From the NCBI RefSeq assembly GCF_008831285.2, contig NC_045149.1, positions 19,669,035 through 19,733,034 on the forward strand: a stretch of 64,000 nucleotides of DNA. Reading direction: 5' to 3'. Positions 49,313 to 62,300 of the stretch are shown piece after piece (position 1 is the stretch's first letter; each line of letters starts with the position of its first letter). Source of the stretch: Nymphaea colorata. Taxonomy: Eukaryota > Streptophyta > Magnoliopsida > Nymphaeales > Nymphaeaceae. The notes beneath the pieces are model-generated. The model was not told the DNA's origin. It saw nothing but the letters and a program-made list of their open reading frames with translations, and did not search any database. The position numbers were made by a program, and so were the translations under genes.

Positions 49313-49321
49313 TATATATAA
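49313..49321 (+). promoter_or_regulatory. TATA box of the MYB-related gene
   Basis: TATATATAA follows a TCTCTCTC tract, about 130 bases upstream of the ATG. The presumed leader downstream contains a long pyrimidine tract (about 49359-49420), typical of plant 5' UTRs. Confidence 0.65.
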
Positions 49322-49452
49322 ACACTACCCCCGTTACCCCGTTCCCCAGAACGGGGCTTTTTTTTTTTCTTCTTTTCTTTTCTGGTTTCTTTCTTTTGGT
49401 TGCCTTTTTGTTCTCTGCTTCTCCCTCTAGATATATAGGGGGAGTGAGAGGG

Positions 49453-52435
49453 ATGGCGAAGGAATCGACGGCGAGGAAATGCTCGCACTGCGGGAACAAC
49501 GGCCATAACTCCAGGACGTGCAGCGGCATGGGTGGTTGCGAGAAGGGAGGAGGTGGGGATGGTGAAGGGTTGATGCTATTTGGCGTGAGAATTGGTGGTG
49601 GTGGTGGTGGGGACGGGGAGATGATGAGGAAGTGCAAGAGCATGGTGAACTTGGCGTCGTGCGCCGAGCACAGTTCGGGGGATCAGGGGTATCTCTCCGA
49701 CGGGCTTGTTCATTCTTCTTCGAATAGAAGGAATGAGAGAAAGAGAGGTTTGCAGCCTTTTTTTCTTTAACATTGTTTGTTTCTCTATCTTGTGACTTTT
49801 TCTTTGACGATCCAGTGGCTGTTTTTGTGGTTGTATGTTGCAAAATGCTCCGTCGGTTTTGATTGAGAAAATGGAGAATGTGACAATAATGGCGATGATC
49901 TTTATGGTTCATTATTTTCTCAGATCATGAGTGCATTGTGAATTCCCTTGCGGTGCTTGTTAGGTAATTGTTAATTGTTATCGATTTTGTTATGTAGATT
50001 ATAATAGATTATAACACGTTTGGTGTTGGGTCTCTTGGGTTATTTATCTTTTATTCCGGCATTTCTTTATGCGACGATTTTGGTATTTCTTTACTCGTTT
50101 GGTCTGTGTTGCAAGAGCAAAGCAGAGACTAATATCCTTACGAATTGGTGATAAGAAATTGATTCCCATGCCATAATTGTTATGATAATTGAGGAATTAT
50201 TTTCTTTTTCATTTTAGGAATTTCTGGGTAAAGATCCAATCCTTTTTCTCTATACTGAAATAGGTTTTGTTTTCCTCGTTGGTTTCGTTGTTGTTCGAAA
50301 CTCTGAATCCAGAAATTTTCAACCACCATGTTGCATATCTTATTTGTTTCTTCTTGGGACTTAGAGTAATGTTAGATAGGACTGTGGAAGTTTAATTGTC
50401 TGATTGCTGATTGAATTCATTGACAGCGGATTCCAGGTTATTTACTTTGTCTTTCAAATCCTATGGATAAATTCTGTTGAGTCTACCATTCAAATGGGAG
50501 ATTTTTTTTTTTAACTAGTAAGAAGGCAATACCCATTAAATTGTTGATCAGGATTCATACTGTCGTTCTATGCTTTAAGAAAGAATTTATGCTGGATTCA
50601 ATGCATAGGGACTTGGTGCAGTTTGTTACTTTTCAGCAATAAATATCAGAAAACTCTGTTGCTTAATCTGCTTATCGGAACCTCTTTTTTTCCTAAGAAA
50701 AGAAAAATTCCGGCAACCCTTTCGGATTAAAAATCACTTTTAGGAACAGCAGCTGCTTGATTGGCTGATCATCTGCAATCCACTAGCTTTGGTTTTTCTT
50801 TTTTCTTGAGACAACAGACCTCTATCTTGTTAATGCTCATGTTGTTTTGACTCGAAAAATTTCTCTGCTCTTAGGTGTCCCATGGACAGAAGAGGAGCAC
50901 AGGACCTTTCTGGCAGGCCTAGAGAAGCTTGGGAAAGGAGATTGGAGAGGAATTTCAAGGAATTTTGTCACTACTAGAACTCCAACGCAGGTTGCTAGTC
51001 ATGCTCAAAAGTATTTCCTGAGGCAGGCTAGCTGCAAGAAGAAGAAACGCAGATCCAGCCTTTTTGACCTAGTGACAAGCGAGGTTGTAATTCCTTGCCC
51101 TTCTTTCTTTATTTTGATTATAACCATTGCAACGAAATCATTGAATGCTTTACCTACACCGTGCTACTACTATTGGTGTCAAAAGACTCAAAATTATAAT
51201 TACTGTGATATTCAAGAAATGTGACAGTATATAAGGCAGTTTTCCTCCTCCTTGGCTCCTCATCAAGTCTTCTAACTAGCTCAGTTTTGAATAATCTGGT
51301 TTTTATCTATCAATTTTCCCGAGGTCTTTGTCTGATTATGGCCCCTTATGTTTTACCTTGGATATTCCTTTTCCTTTACAAGAGAGTTTCCTGTGGTTAA
51401 CTTGTCCATGTATGACCATTTCTACCGGCAGCCCTTAATTCATATTTATGTTACTCATCTCACAGGGTGGAACTTCAAATGGCAATAACAACAAAGCAGC
51501 AGATGCAGGCTCAGATGCTTTCTCAGCGTCACCTTTGGGTATGAGTTGTGATGTTTCTGGTCACAATTATACAAAGTTAGCGGTAAAACATCTATGTCCT
51601 TTCTGAAATACTTTTTCTTAATGTATATATGCATCATCTTCGAGTGAAATTCATAAATAGGAATCATTTCCGTTCTAACATGTTCAACCTCCACATGGGA
51701 GACCCCCAAGAATGTGTCTTGGAAATCCTTACTGAGCCATAAAAATATTCCACTGGATGAGATAAAGTGATAAACAAATGGTTTTGCCTTTTGCCACCAC
51801 TATCTCTGATTTGGACATTGAACCGTTGATGGTTGAACAAAATCTGTGTTTCCAATGATTAAGGTGCATATTTTTTTAACATCTTTTTAGCCCTCCCACG
51901 TTCTGGGAATGAAATGACATTAACTTAGTCCAATTGCTCCTTCAGTTGTGAAATCAATCCTTAGGTCTTCACTACACATCATAGTATGATATTTTAGATT
52001 TCCTTGTGAAGCATGTGTAACTGTTGGACAAATTCATCTTGTGCTGATTAGGTGGATTTTTCTTATTTGATGCTTTCACAGGGAGGATCATCCTCTGGAT
52101 CTGAAGCTTCACTGCCAGCCTTATCACTGGCCTCAATCAGCGAGTGTTGTGAATCTTCTAACCAATTAAGTCCCGTTTTACAGAAGCCCCATGGCCAAGC
52201 AGCTGATTTCACCTCCATTTTTCTTCAACCTTCTCTAAGCTTACTCGCACCGCCCTGCCCAGAAACGGAGACAATCTGTCCACCTGCTCCCAACCATCTG
52301 GCTGCCACTCCTTCCAGCCCATCACCTGCAGACACATCCGATTTGGAGCTCAGAATCGCACCTCCACAACCACTAGATTCTGACAAGTTCTCCTCATCCA
52401 GCAGTAACTTATTTGATGCCATAAGAGTTGTATAA
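49453..52435 (+). CDS. MYB-related (1R, SHAQKYF class) transcription factor with zinc knuckle
   Basis: The product is 324 aa from four exons: 49453-49747, 50875-51083, 51466-51582 and 52082-52435, all in phase. A CCHC knuckle (Cys10, Cys13, His18, Cys23) opens the protein. MLFGVRI near residue 42 resembles the (R/K)LFGV repression motif, with Met in place of the basic residue. GYLSDG and the linker ERKRGVPW lead into the Myb repeat at 99-150, with Trp102, Trp122 and SHAQKYF at 140-146, then the basic [13 protein letters not shown]. The C-terminus carries DLELRIAPP near 294-302, an EAR-like LxLxI motif. This is the I-box/MYBS3-KUA1 group, nuclear DNA-binding proteins often acting as repressors in sugar, hormone and senescence responses. 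The nearest relatives by layout are the At1g70000/At1g19000 type, but I do not assign a symbol. Confidence 0.93.
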
Positions 52436-52641
52436 TCGTTGGAAGGATTAGTTCTGTTAAATAGGCAGATGGGCCTTTGTTTCTCCTTTTACTACAACAT
52501 GAACTTGTATAAAGAGAACGGATGATAGGTTGGTGTAAGAAAAAGGGGTTCTGGCTATGGAGGCTGTGCAGTCTCCCCTGTGCGCTGTGTGATACAGAGG
52601 ATCTGTCACTGCTACTGTATTTGGAGGTGTCGGGGACGGCA

Positions 52642-52647
52642 AATAAA
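52642..52647 (+). terminator. AATAAA polyadenylation signal candidate, MYB-related gene
   Basis: An exact AATAAA lies about 210 bases after the stop codon, with T-rich sequence downstream. It is a plausible 3' end signal, although plant signals are loose. Confidence 0.4.
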
Positions 52648-55523
52648 GAGATGGGGGGTCGGTGTCTTGACAAATCTGGCCTGTTTTGTTGGCTTCATTA
52701 CCTTCCCTTAAATCTAAGTCATTTTCTCCAAAAAGTGCAGCTACAGATTGTATGGTTCACATCTATCTATGTTTCCTTTGAGTTGTGGCCGTTGGCCTCG
52801 ATGCGTTTCTCAGGGTCCCCACATGCTGCTGACAAATTTGGCATGATTCACCAAATTGGTTTGGTGGTCCAGTGAATGGAATTTCTGCGGCTCTCTGTTG
52901 CTTGCCCTGCTGTGAAAACGGATCCCATCTTTGGCCTAGTTGTTTGGTTCATAAATTTGTGTATTGAATAATACTACGTGACATAAGCCCAGCCAATGAA
53001 ATTGGTCCTGACAAACGAGGATAATCTTAGATAAACTAGTGGACGGTGTTGGATTTGATTGTCGGGAACGCATCTTGAAATAATGTCTGTGTTGGGATCG
53101 GACTTTGACCTGAGTAAGCAAGCCTTTTCGTAAACCTTCAATTTCGATCTGAAAAGCCGTTTGTTTTCTTAATAATTTAATGTTTCCGACTAGATCTAAT
53201 CGGGTCCGGTTGCAACTTTATATGTGTTATTGTACTTCTTTTAGGATTTGAATCCGTATCTGGCACTGGATCTGTTTTCGATTTGTTTTTGTTTAAATTT
53301 TTTATTATGATTTCGAATCTACTGAGGTTGTAGTCTGGATACTCGTTTCGTGTGACTCAAGAAGATAAATATTATATATCCTCTGTTGGGTTATCTCTAT
53401 AGGGATCCCTTCCTCTCTATGCACAATTGCACGCCTCCTTGGCCTTTCTCTTCTAGAACCCACTCTTGATGTCCCACAAGAGGATTGACAAAATGTCTTA
53501 TCTTGGAATTCATTGAAGTATTGGGCATGCAGTCAGGTTGCAACATTTCTTATTTCAAGTACTGAAATCTCAAGGGCATACTTTCTGTTGGTAGCTTCTA
53601 CCCAGAAGTCACCTTTCAAAAACATACATGGGTAGTTTGACTAATGGAACAGTTACTTTTTAAGAACTGAGTCGAAAAAATTGGAGTAGATTCAATGTTG
53701 CCTTAATTTATTAAATAGATTCATGAAGCGGTATGTAATCGTTTCAATAACCAAACAAACCCTCGATAAAATTGGAACGACACAGAAAAGATTGTAAACT
53801 TTTATTCAGAAGGAATTAACTCCACTAATTGCCCTGCTCGTGCGCAAGCTTTCTCATCATTACGGGAAAATAACAAAAAAATTGCAGATGTTCTAGTTGG
53901 ACGGCGGTGCAGTTCAGATGATTTTAATCAACCAAATATAGTTGACATCTTTTTCTGCCGTCTGCCAGCTTGTAAACAATCATCTACAACTGCCAAGGAA
54001 AAATTTGAGGCGGTACGAACAAAGTTGAAGAGGAGATTTCAAGATTGTGGTATCATCTGGAAGTGGCAAAGAATGTAGTTAGACATGAAAGATGAGGAAA
54101 GGAGCAATTTTCCGAAAAAAATGCATAAAAACAGCAAGTTTGTCTGTTTTGGATTTCAAATTGTTGTTGGACAACTGCAAGAGTTCTCCCTGAATGGGTA
54201 ATGGCGCTACATGTAAAAGGAAGAAAGAGAAATCCACATTTAAGCTTGAAAGCGGTGTCCTGGTTATCAGCCGTTACAAGAAAAGCAGCTTATTAGTTAT
54301 TATAATTTAACTGAAAGGGTGATCAAGTAACAGCTGATCGTCATGCTTCTGACGTATTAGAGGGAGGAAGAGAAAGAAGGCGAATGAACCAAGAGATGGG
54401 TGGCTCTACATGCTTTCTTCTTTCTTCTCTCTTTTTAACAGATTTTTGCCATGGGGACGACGCTTTCTTGGAGGAAGTCGCGTTGGAAAAGCACTCACGC
54501 TGCCTTTTCTGTTTGCCGCTTTCCTTTTTACTCCATTATGTCACAGTGAACTTTTTTGGGAGGAGAAAAAAACCAAAATCTTTTTGGCCCTTGGAGGTAA
54601 GCACGTGGTTGAGCGAGAATGATTTGTCTTGATCTGTTCTCACCATTCCCCTGATCTTTTTAGCGGCGCATGATCAGGCGGAGAACAATTTTTCTTTTTC
54701 TTTTTTTTACACCAAATGAAATTGGGATCTGAACCAGATCGGCAGAGGCAGAGCTGCCCATTCATCGAATTTTGAAAGACTTTCAGACCAACTTAAGTCA
54801 TGTCCTATCCACTTAAAAGAATCAAACCGTGAGCTGAGCCTACTCGAGTTAGAATTAAAATATATACTTTTAATACAAAATAATATATAATTATAATTAT
54901 ATATATTAGTAAAATAATATTGAAAGTATGTTTTCAGGTTGAGTCAAACTAGTCCGAGCGAATACCCTAGTCCGAGTCAAGCCGTTAACCTGCAGCCACT
55001 GCCCACTACTTGATGGAGTCATGACTCCCTGCAAACAAAGATGGTCTGCGTTCATGCCCTTTACAGGTGTCCACCATGAGCTTTATGCAGCAGTAGCCGT
55101 CCCCAAGATCTGACATCCTTTCACCAAATCTTTGGTGGGTCTCGTTTGCAGTCCGCCGCTGCTTCGCCTTCTCGCGTCACTGTAACATTCACGGTTTCAT
55201 CGGCCGGTGGATGTCCCATCATGTGAACTTTGCAAGAGCGGAATGACTAGACAGTTTGATAGATCCGTAAAGGCAGCACGTAGAGCCACGGAAACAAAAG
55301 ATTTTCACCTTGAAAGCGTCACTAGGTGGTCTTCTTCTTCTTCTTGCTGTCAATCAATAAAGAGTCTGAAATGTTAGAGGGATGCTCTGTCTTTTACTCC
55401 TGCCAGATTCACCCATTTATCAACATTGTTAATCAGATGAAATCTCAGTGACTTCATCAGTGGGCAGCTTTTAGAATCGGCCCCGCGATGTTCGGCCAGT
55501 GTTGAATTGACTATTTTCTTTGG
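52648..55523. other. Gene-free DNA downstream of the MYB-related gene
   Basis: 53150-53370 is degenerate low-complexity GATTTGAATCC-like sequence. Overlapping plus frames at 54384-54632 are short and have no recognisable domain. 54780-55010 is another CTCGAGTT/GAGTCAAACTAGTCCGAG-type patch around an AT-rich core. 55320-55345 has a CTT run. No gene is supported. Confidence 0.4.
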
Positions 55524-55640
55524 GTGCGTTTGGATGACACTCTAAAATAATTGGGTTTGTGAAAACCAAGTTTCTACAAAATGGTGTTTTCAGAATGAGA
55601 AAGGCCGACTCCCCTAGGTTTTTCATAGAAAAAGCCGCTT
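55524..55640. mobile_element. Partial copy of the 27.6-kb MITE family
   Basis: GGTGCGTTTGGATGACACTC followed by AAAACCAAGTTT and TGGTGTTTTCA parallels the left part of the element at 27613-27817. The right end is not clear, so it is listed as partial. Confidence 0.5.
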
Positions 55641-57646
55641 AGGTAGGAGCAGAACTATAAATATTTCATGAGGGGGGGAAACTAAATTTTGACTAGTGCC
55701 GAAATATCATTTTTCAAATTTTTTATATAAAGCAAGTGAATTTTTAAAAAATTTACATGTAGATTTAAAAAAAAAATTGAGGTGGGGCCAAGGCCCATGC
55801 GGGCCCTAACTTGGCTCCGCCCTTGTGCTTAGGATGTGTTACCTACACACACAAATTTAAAAACTGATTATGGAAATTAAGAATACTAAAAAATGTTAAC
55901 TATTTTCAAGGAAATACATGGAAAACTATATACGAAAATAAATTAAACATGAAATTTATCAAAACATTGAAAAAAAAAATTAGAAGCTAACTCATGGAAC
56001 CATATTTATCGGCCACTGAACTAAATTGGCTTGTCATCGATTCGATTTGAATATTATGCCGTTTCTCACAACTTTCGTAAATTCTTGCAAAGAAAATCTC
56101 ATATACAATCTTTGACCAGATCTACGTAGTAAAATGGAAATGTAAAACTTTATCATCGGGATCCCGTGTGTATTCTTTAGCCATCAGACTTGTATCCCAT
56201 TGTGTAATTATCCGCTAGCAATTATTATATCACTGTTATTTCAAAATTAACTGGATAGAACACATAAACCTTTGTTATCTGTTGAAAGAAACCGATATAT
56301 TCAACATGTTAATCTAACACATTTGAAATCGATGTGCAAGTTACTTTGTCCATGACAATCTGGCATTCAAGAGACTTCAACTTCATGCCATCTTCCATAA
56401 TCCAAAGGCAGCTGCTAGTTTTCATGTCTAAAGGGATCAAGATGAATTGTGGTTATACTTGTTGTATTTGATGGTAATTGGATTTTTTAAATTATAAGAA
56501 TAAATATAATTTTTTGCTGCCCCGAGAGCCGCAGCCTAGCTGGTCGGTCTGGCAGGCCGGTGCGAGTCAGGTTGCCAGTTCGTTTGTAACTGAGTGTTAA
56601 GTTATGAGTTAATGAGGCGGAGTGCGGTATTGAGTTGAAGATACATTAGCACACTCTAGACCTCGATGCAGCCCTAAACTCACTAATTAGTGAGTTAGAA
56701 CCAGTTATATAGGGCGCCGCTTGGACCCGGACCAGCGGGGAGCTCTTATAACTGGTTGTCAGCTAAGAATTTCTGTCTGTCACTGCTTGAAAGCCACAAA
56801 GGGCTCCTGCGTTGCTTATGATAGAGAGACGACTAGATCTGTCACAGCTTGGTGCCAAGATGCCGCAATCTAAAGCATGTAATCCATATATAATGGGAAC
56901 ATTTTTTTTGTAATGGGAACATTTTTTTTTGTAAGTAGGTGATGAATTACTGGACATGCATAATTCCAATGGGGTTATTCGTGAAGAGGTAGCTGCAAAA
57001 TTAGATGGAGGTCTGTTTTTATGCATGTCTGAAAGCTCTAAAAGACTGCTTTGGTGATGGAGCCAATGGAGATGATCCACTAGTTCTTATGCGTGATAGT
57101 ATAAGGTAAAATTATTTATTTAAGTCTCAATAACTTAGTTCAGTTAGAAGTTTGTGCCCCAATCATCAAAGTTTCTGGCTCCCCAACTGGAAGAACAGCC
57201 AAATATCTTACTGTTTTCTCCAAACACCTGTTTTCTGTTATGAAACGTTGAAGGAGAGACAGTTGATGGAGGATAAACATATCTACAGAGGCAGCTACTG
57301 AGCACTGAAGTTTTATTTGATCAAAGCACTTGGCATGCAGATAATAGACAAACAACCATTTTTCAGCATGCTCAATTGGTCTGAGAAATTTGATAGGAGG
57401 TGAAGCTCTTGGGATGTGCGGTCTGTCCCTTCTTCCACCAAGCTGTCGTCTGATAATTGTAAAGCAAGATTAGAACATGATATGATAACTGTAATGAATT
57501 ATTAAAATTGTAATGCAAGATTGTGGTATGGTTTCTACCTATTCATTGAGATATCTTTGCCTATCAGTTCTTCAATGTCGAATATATAGGCACTTTCATT
57601 TGAATGTTAACAAATAGAGGTTGAAGAGAAAATTAAGTTTTACCCT
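55641..57646. other. Gene-free DNA with GC-rich island
   Basis: 55770-55830 carries GGTGGGGCCAAGGCCCATGC, a common plant transposon-end texture. 56515-56760 is a GC-rich island with AACCAGTTATATAG and its inverse CTTATAACTGGTT, which could form a hairpin or be an LTR fragment. 56930-57080 has a plus frame reading ELLDMHNSNGVIREEVAAKL, then stops. No gene is supported. Confidence 0.4.
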
Positions 57647-57985
57647 AAGTCACATGGGTACTTGAGTAAGGTCCACGTACTCGTACCTAAAGTGGGTACA
57701 TGAACACACTTGGGTACCTTTAAATTCAAATTACTTAATTTTACTTTGATTCAATTTTTTTCACCTTACTTATCATTATATTCTTAGAGTTATTGTTCAT
57801 TAACATATAATGATTTTATTTATACCACTTGTTTACCAAAATGTTGTTTTCCTTTTTATTTTTTTGTGTTATTTTGCATATAATGATTTTATTTATACCA
57901 CTTGTTTATCAAAATATTGTTTTCCTTTTTATTTTTTTGTGTACATATATCCTGCCGTACTCCCGTACCCACATATGGGTGACTT
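57647..57985. mobile_element. Inverted-repeat element with GTACCC/GGGTAC ends
   Basis: The left end reads AAGTCACATGGGTACTTGAG. The reverse complement of the right end reads AAGTCACCCATATGTGGGTAC. The interior is AT-rich and carries the 73-bp tandem pair. Words of the same kind at 37440-37530 suggest a decayed relative there. It is non-coding. Confidence 0.55.
57804..57943. repeat. Two-copy tandem duplication, period 73 bp
   Basis: CATATAATGATTTTATTTAT begins both copies (57804 and 57877). Both continue with ACCACTTGTTTA(C/T)CAAAAT and TTGTTTTCC, then a T-rich run ending GTGT. Only about two mismatches over 66 bases indicate a recent event. Confidence 0.92.
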
Positions 57986-59314
57986 GGCATTTACCTCTTT
58001 CCACCACAGTGCAACTTGTCCAAGGATGTGTACATTTGACAGAAAATTTCTGCCTTCGGATACCCTTCATTAAGTAGCGGTTTAATGCATTCAAAAGGGG
58101 ACGGATGACGGATGAACAGATATCTCAACGATGTGTTAGGAATGAGATCCTCTCTCTGCCTTTCACGACACCAAGAGAAGAAACCAAACCAAAAAAGAGG
58201 AAGAAGAAGAAAGACCAGGGAATCTATTATCTATGTGGTTTGGAGACAAAGTTCTCCCACGTCCATTGCCGGAGCACAGTTGCACCATGGTCGTAAGTTT
58301 TTACTTGCAAAGCTGCTCTGCTGCTCTGTAATCTCATCTGGGAAGACCTCGAAGGTTCTGACTCTGTAAATGAAAAGAAATTTATATATGCCTCGACTCT
58401 TGGTCCATTGGTAGTGATTCCCAATAGTTGGCGATGTACATTGGAAATGCTACGTAGGCTTTTGTTTATGGATTTATTTTGTCAACAGGTTCTTTAGTTG
58501 CACATGGTGTCTCTGGAGTTCGACGCATGAGTGCAAACATAAAGATAGAAGTGCAGCAGCTAATGCTCCTCAAGTAGTCTGGACTCGGTGTTTGGATCAT
58601 GTTCTTGAGGATGAACGGGGACATGTAACTAATCATTAGAGAAAATAAAGTGGTTTCTGAGATCTAATCCGAAATCCAATTCGATAAAGAATAATTCAAT
58701 CCAGATTAGCTACACAAAGGTTTAGATTTTGACAAGTTGAAATGCACCAAATTATCGGTTTACTTGTTAATATATACATGTGGTGTGGTGGAAAATTGGT
58801 TAGACCAGAAAAAAAAAAAAACATCTGAATATGTTTATAAAAAGGTAATTTGATATAAAACATGCTTTAGTTTTAGTTGATTTTACAAAAAAACAAGGAT
58901 TTGATGTTATATGAGCCGTTCAATGTTATATATTATCAAAATACTATTAAATTTAAATTTAATTAACACAATGAATGTTTTCCAACGACTTATTCTTGAG
59001 ATTGTAGGCTAGATTACAAACATTTTCATAAAAAATATTATAATACAAGAATGGCTTATAGCACTTCCAACAACCATATATAACGCATTTGAGGAGGAAT
59101 CTTAATATTTAGCCGTCAAGCAGGCGGCTGATTTCAACCGGATAAGATTTAGTTTGGCGGGCAATCGACTCGTGTTTGTATCGGTCTCAACACGATACGG
59201 ATCCCCTCTAAACCCCAGAGCATTTCCCCGCTAGGAGCGAACCGATAAGCCTTCACTCCTTTCCCTCCAACGCCATCCCGCTCTCCCGCTATTGGCCATC
59301 CTCGGAGGAGGACG
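57986..59314. other. 5' flank of EDD1
   Basis: No gene is seen. 58660-59100 is AT-rich. From 59140 the sequence turns GC-richer toward the EDD1 start, and 59200-59300 is CT-rich leader-like DNA. Overlapping short plus frames at 58105-58369 have no recognisable domain. Confidence 0.4.
59153..59160 (+). promoter_or_regulatory. E2F-like motif upstream of EDD1
   Basis: TTTGGCGG fits TTTSSCGS, about 155 bases upstream of the EDD1 ATG. It is a single site and less canonical than those at CTF18. Chance occurrence is quite possible. Confidence 0.3.
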
Positions 59315-62300
59315 ATGGCCATCCTCTCCCTCCCCAAGGGCCTATGCTCCCTAAGGCCTCGCACTCCTCGGTTCTCCTTCCTCCGGTCGACGTCGGCCAC
59401 GACCGACGTCCCTTTCATCCTCTTCCCTTCCCACTGCTTGCGCCCGTGCTTCTTTCATTCCACCAGGGGAGTCAGCGTTTCCGTTGCGCGGACAATCTCT
59501 TCCGACTCTTCCCTGTCATCGCTATCTTCGCAGAAGGATGATAATTCGAAATCGCTGGCATTCACGGCTCCTACATTTCAACAGGCGATACAACGCTTGC
59601 AGGTGAGGGAGTTGGATGCCTGTCCAATTTGGTCGTATCTTTTGTTCTATATTGCGCCTAGGGTCTGTTCATGTCGACAGGTTAGTTTATGCGGGGTTTT
59701 TGATCGTTATCGATATTGAAGATATCGTTTATTCTGTTTTTGCGGTTTCTTGTTCGAATTAGGACTATTGGGCGTCGGTTGGGTGCGCTATCATGCAATG
59801 CAGCAACACCGAGGTCGTTACCTTTCCTGCGGAGGTTTATTTGTATTTTTTTATTGTTCTTGGCGCCGGTTTCTTGCTTGTTCTGAAATGCGGAGTTTCG
59901 ACCAGGTGGGAGCGGGAACAATGAATCCGTTGACGTTTCTGAGGGTTCTTGGACCAGAACCATGGAATGTTGCGTAAGTTTGGAGCCTGAAATCCTTCTC
60001 TGTTGCTTATCTCCACGAAACAGTGGTATGTTCTATTATGCGATATTCATTATGGGTTTGTTATAAAAAGCGATTCGCGTGGTTTGTGTGCATGAAACCA
60101 TTATTGCCTATTTGAATTTCCCTTGGCAATGCTCTTCTTTTACAAGTATTAAGGGGTCTTGTCATGAAACTTCAAAGTTTTCTCTACTGAATTCTGCGGG
60201 CGGTGCCACGGAGTGTCAACGATCCACAATCTTCTTACAACTTGGACATGCCATGAGTTCGGCCTTAGGTTGTATTAAGGACATATTATCGTTGTTTCTA
60301 GATAGAGTCCACATTTTTCTAGTAATGGTGCATAATAACTACATACGCAAAAATCTTTTACTTGATTAATCTGCACAAATATATTCTATAGGATGCGGAC
60401 ATTGAAACTAGATGGCATAAATTTATAGTAACAGATATTGCTGGTGTTTTGAAGATATCGGACCTACAGATCTGTTTACGGTTCAATGCTATACAAGGTA
60501 TAATACCAGGGATTTTTTAAAACAAATTTATAGAAATGTTTTTACATTCTTTATCAGGATAACATCACGACATTTCAATGCTTTTTAAAATTCTTTATGC
60601 TTCTTTTCCATGAATTTTAAATGTTTTCGGCTTCTTTTTCTTTTTCACTAGTTTCTTTTGGTGTGGTGTACGAAAGTGTCGTTTACTATGTGATGTACTA
60701 ATTTTCTGACACTGATCATTCTCTGTTTACATGTTTTCATCATTTTAAATTGTTGAGATATTATTTAGATTTTCAAAAACCTGTCGTATCAGGTATTTAT
60801 CCTGTAGCCAAGACGAGTGCTTCCTATTATGGGCACAAATAGATGAGCACATGCCTATCTGGCATATTTAATGAGTACAAATATGATTACCATTTCTGTT
60901 CACATTCCTTGTTACATATTGGGCTACGTGTTCTCAAATGCTGCTATGTGAAAGAGCTCACAAGATTTTTATTGCCTCTTTTATATTCCAGTAATGCCTT
61001 AACTGAACTATAAACTGTGATCGTTGAGTTTGTCCCGTGCTAAGCATCTAGGATATCCCAATTAATATATAGCATATATTTTTTCTGCATAATTGGATTT
61101 TAAACGTTCTAGTATAGGTTTCATTCTTTTATGGTTGTTTTATTGTTATATTCATTTTTATCTTCATCTGGAGGATCTTTGGCAGCATCCTTCCGCATAG
61201 GCTTAGAAGGATATTAACAGGATTATATTTGCAGGTATGTCGAACCTAGCATAAGGCCGGATGATAGCCGTTATGGGGATAATCCAAATAGGCTTCAACG
61301 CCACACTCAATTTCAGGTTTGTCTGTGATATTGGCTTTTGCATTTCTGATCCGTTCTCCCGTACATACTTTTAGGTTTTAACACGTAATTTATCTGTTGC
61401 CATACTTACATTTAAAAGTGTCACTGTGTATGTCTGCGTGTGGGTGGGGTTTTTATTTTTCTGGTGCTTTGGGAGGATTGCAGGTTATATTAAAGCCAGA
61501 CCCAGGAAATTCTCAGGAACTTTATATTAGGAGCCTCTCAGCACTTGGTGAGTGTCAAAGCCTGTGCTGTGCATGCTTTTCTACAAGAAATGCCTTCATC
61601 ATTGACCAATTCCACAATGTATTAACATCTCTTTTGCATGCATAGTTAATGTTTTGTATGATTTAGTTGGTGCTCACGTAATTACCCTGTCCCCTGAAAA
61701 TGTTAGAAGACAAATATTAAGCAGTATGGTATGCTATAAACCCTGTCCACTGGAAATCCCAGAAGACAAGTATTATGAGAATTGGAATCTCTAACCAGAA
61801 GAGGAAATGAATTTGGCCATCTGGTTGTATTCACTTTCATATCATTTCCCTTTTTCCTTCTAATATACTCCTGGTTTTGCATTACTGCCTGACAGATCAA
61901 TAACTCCTCCATCTAATGCAAAGTTTCTGCATTGTTTCTTAGTATGTGCTTACCTATGTCTGAAACTCCTTTTGGTCATCCTTATTCTCTTTCCTTTGTA
62001 GGTTTATGGTTTTGGTTTTGCAATACCTAACAAAGATTTGGGTAATTTGGAAAAACATTAGATGAACATAAAAACTGTTATCACACCAGGCCTCACCTTT
62101 AGCTAAGAAGCTAATGCATTTTCTGTCATAACTATGGACGCTTAAGTGTATGAAGTTTTCATTTTCAGCAAGCTCTTATGTCCTTTTCTTTCACAGGGAT
62201 TAATGTAAAAGAGCATGATATTCGCTTTGTGGAGGACAACTGGGAAAGCCCGGTAATACTTTTTCATCTGCCACAGTGATTGTCGTTACTCATGTTCTGT

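Noticed and set aside
49427-49912. Minus-strand His/Ser/Pro-rich ORF of 161 codons
   Set aside because: It is antisense to exon 1 of the MYB-related gene. Its composition reflects GGT repeats on the other strand.
54384-54632. Overlapping plus ORFs (82 and 70 codons)
   Set aside because: No domain, no splice partners, and two competing frames over the same DNA. A small transcript cannot be excluded but is not supported.
56930-57080. Plus frame with ELLDMHNSNGVIREEVAAKL as an exon
   Set aside because: Stops follow within about 15 codons and no joining exon or family was found.
58388-58440. TGGTCCATTGGTAGTG, which looks like part of a tRNA D-arm
   Set aside because: No matching acceptor stem, anticodon stem or GGTTCGAATCC-type T-arm follows at the right spacing.
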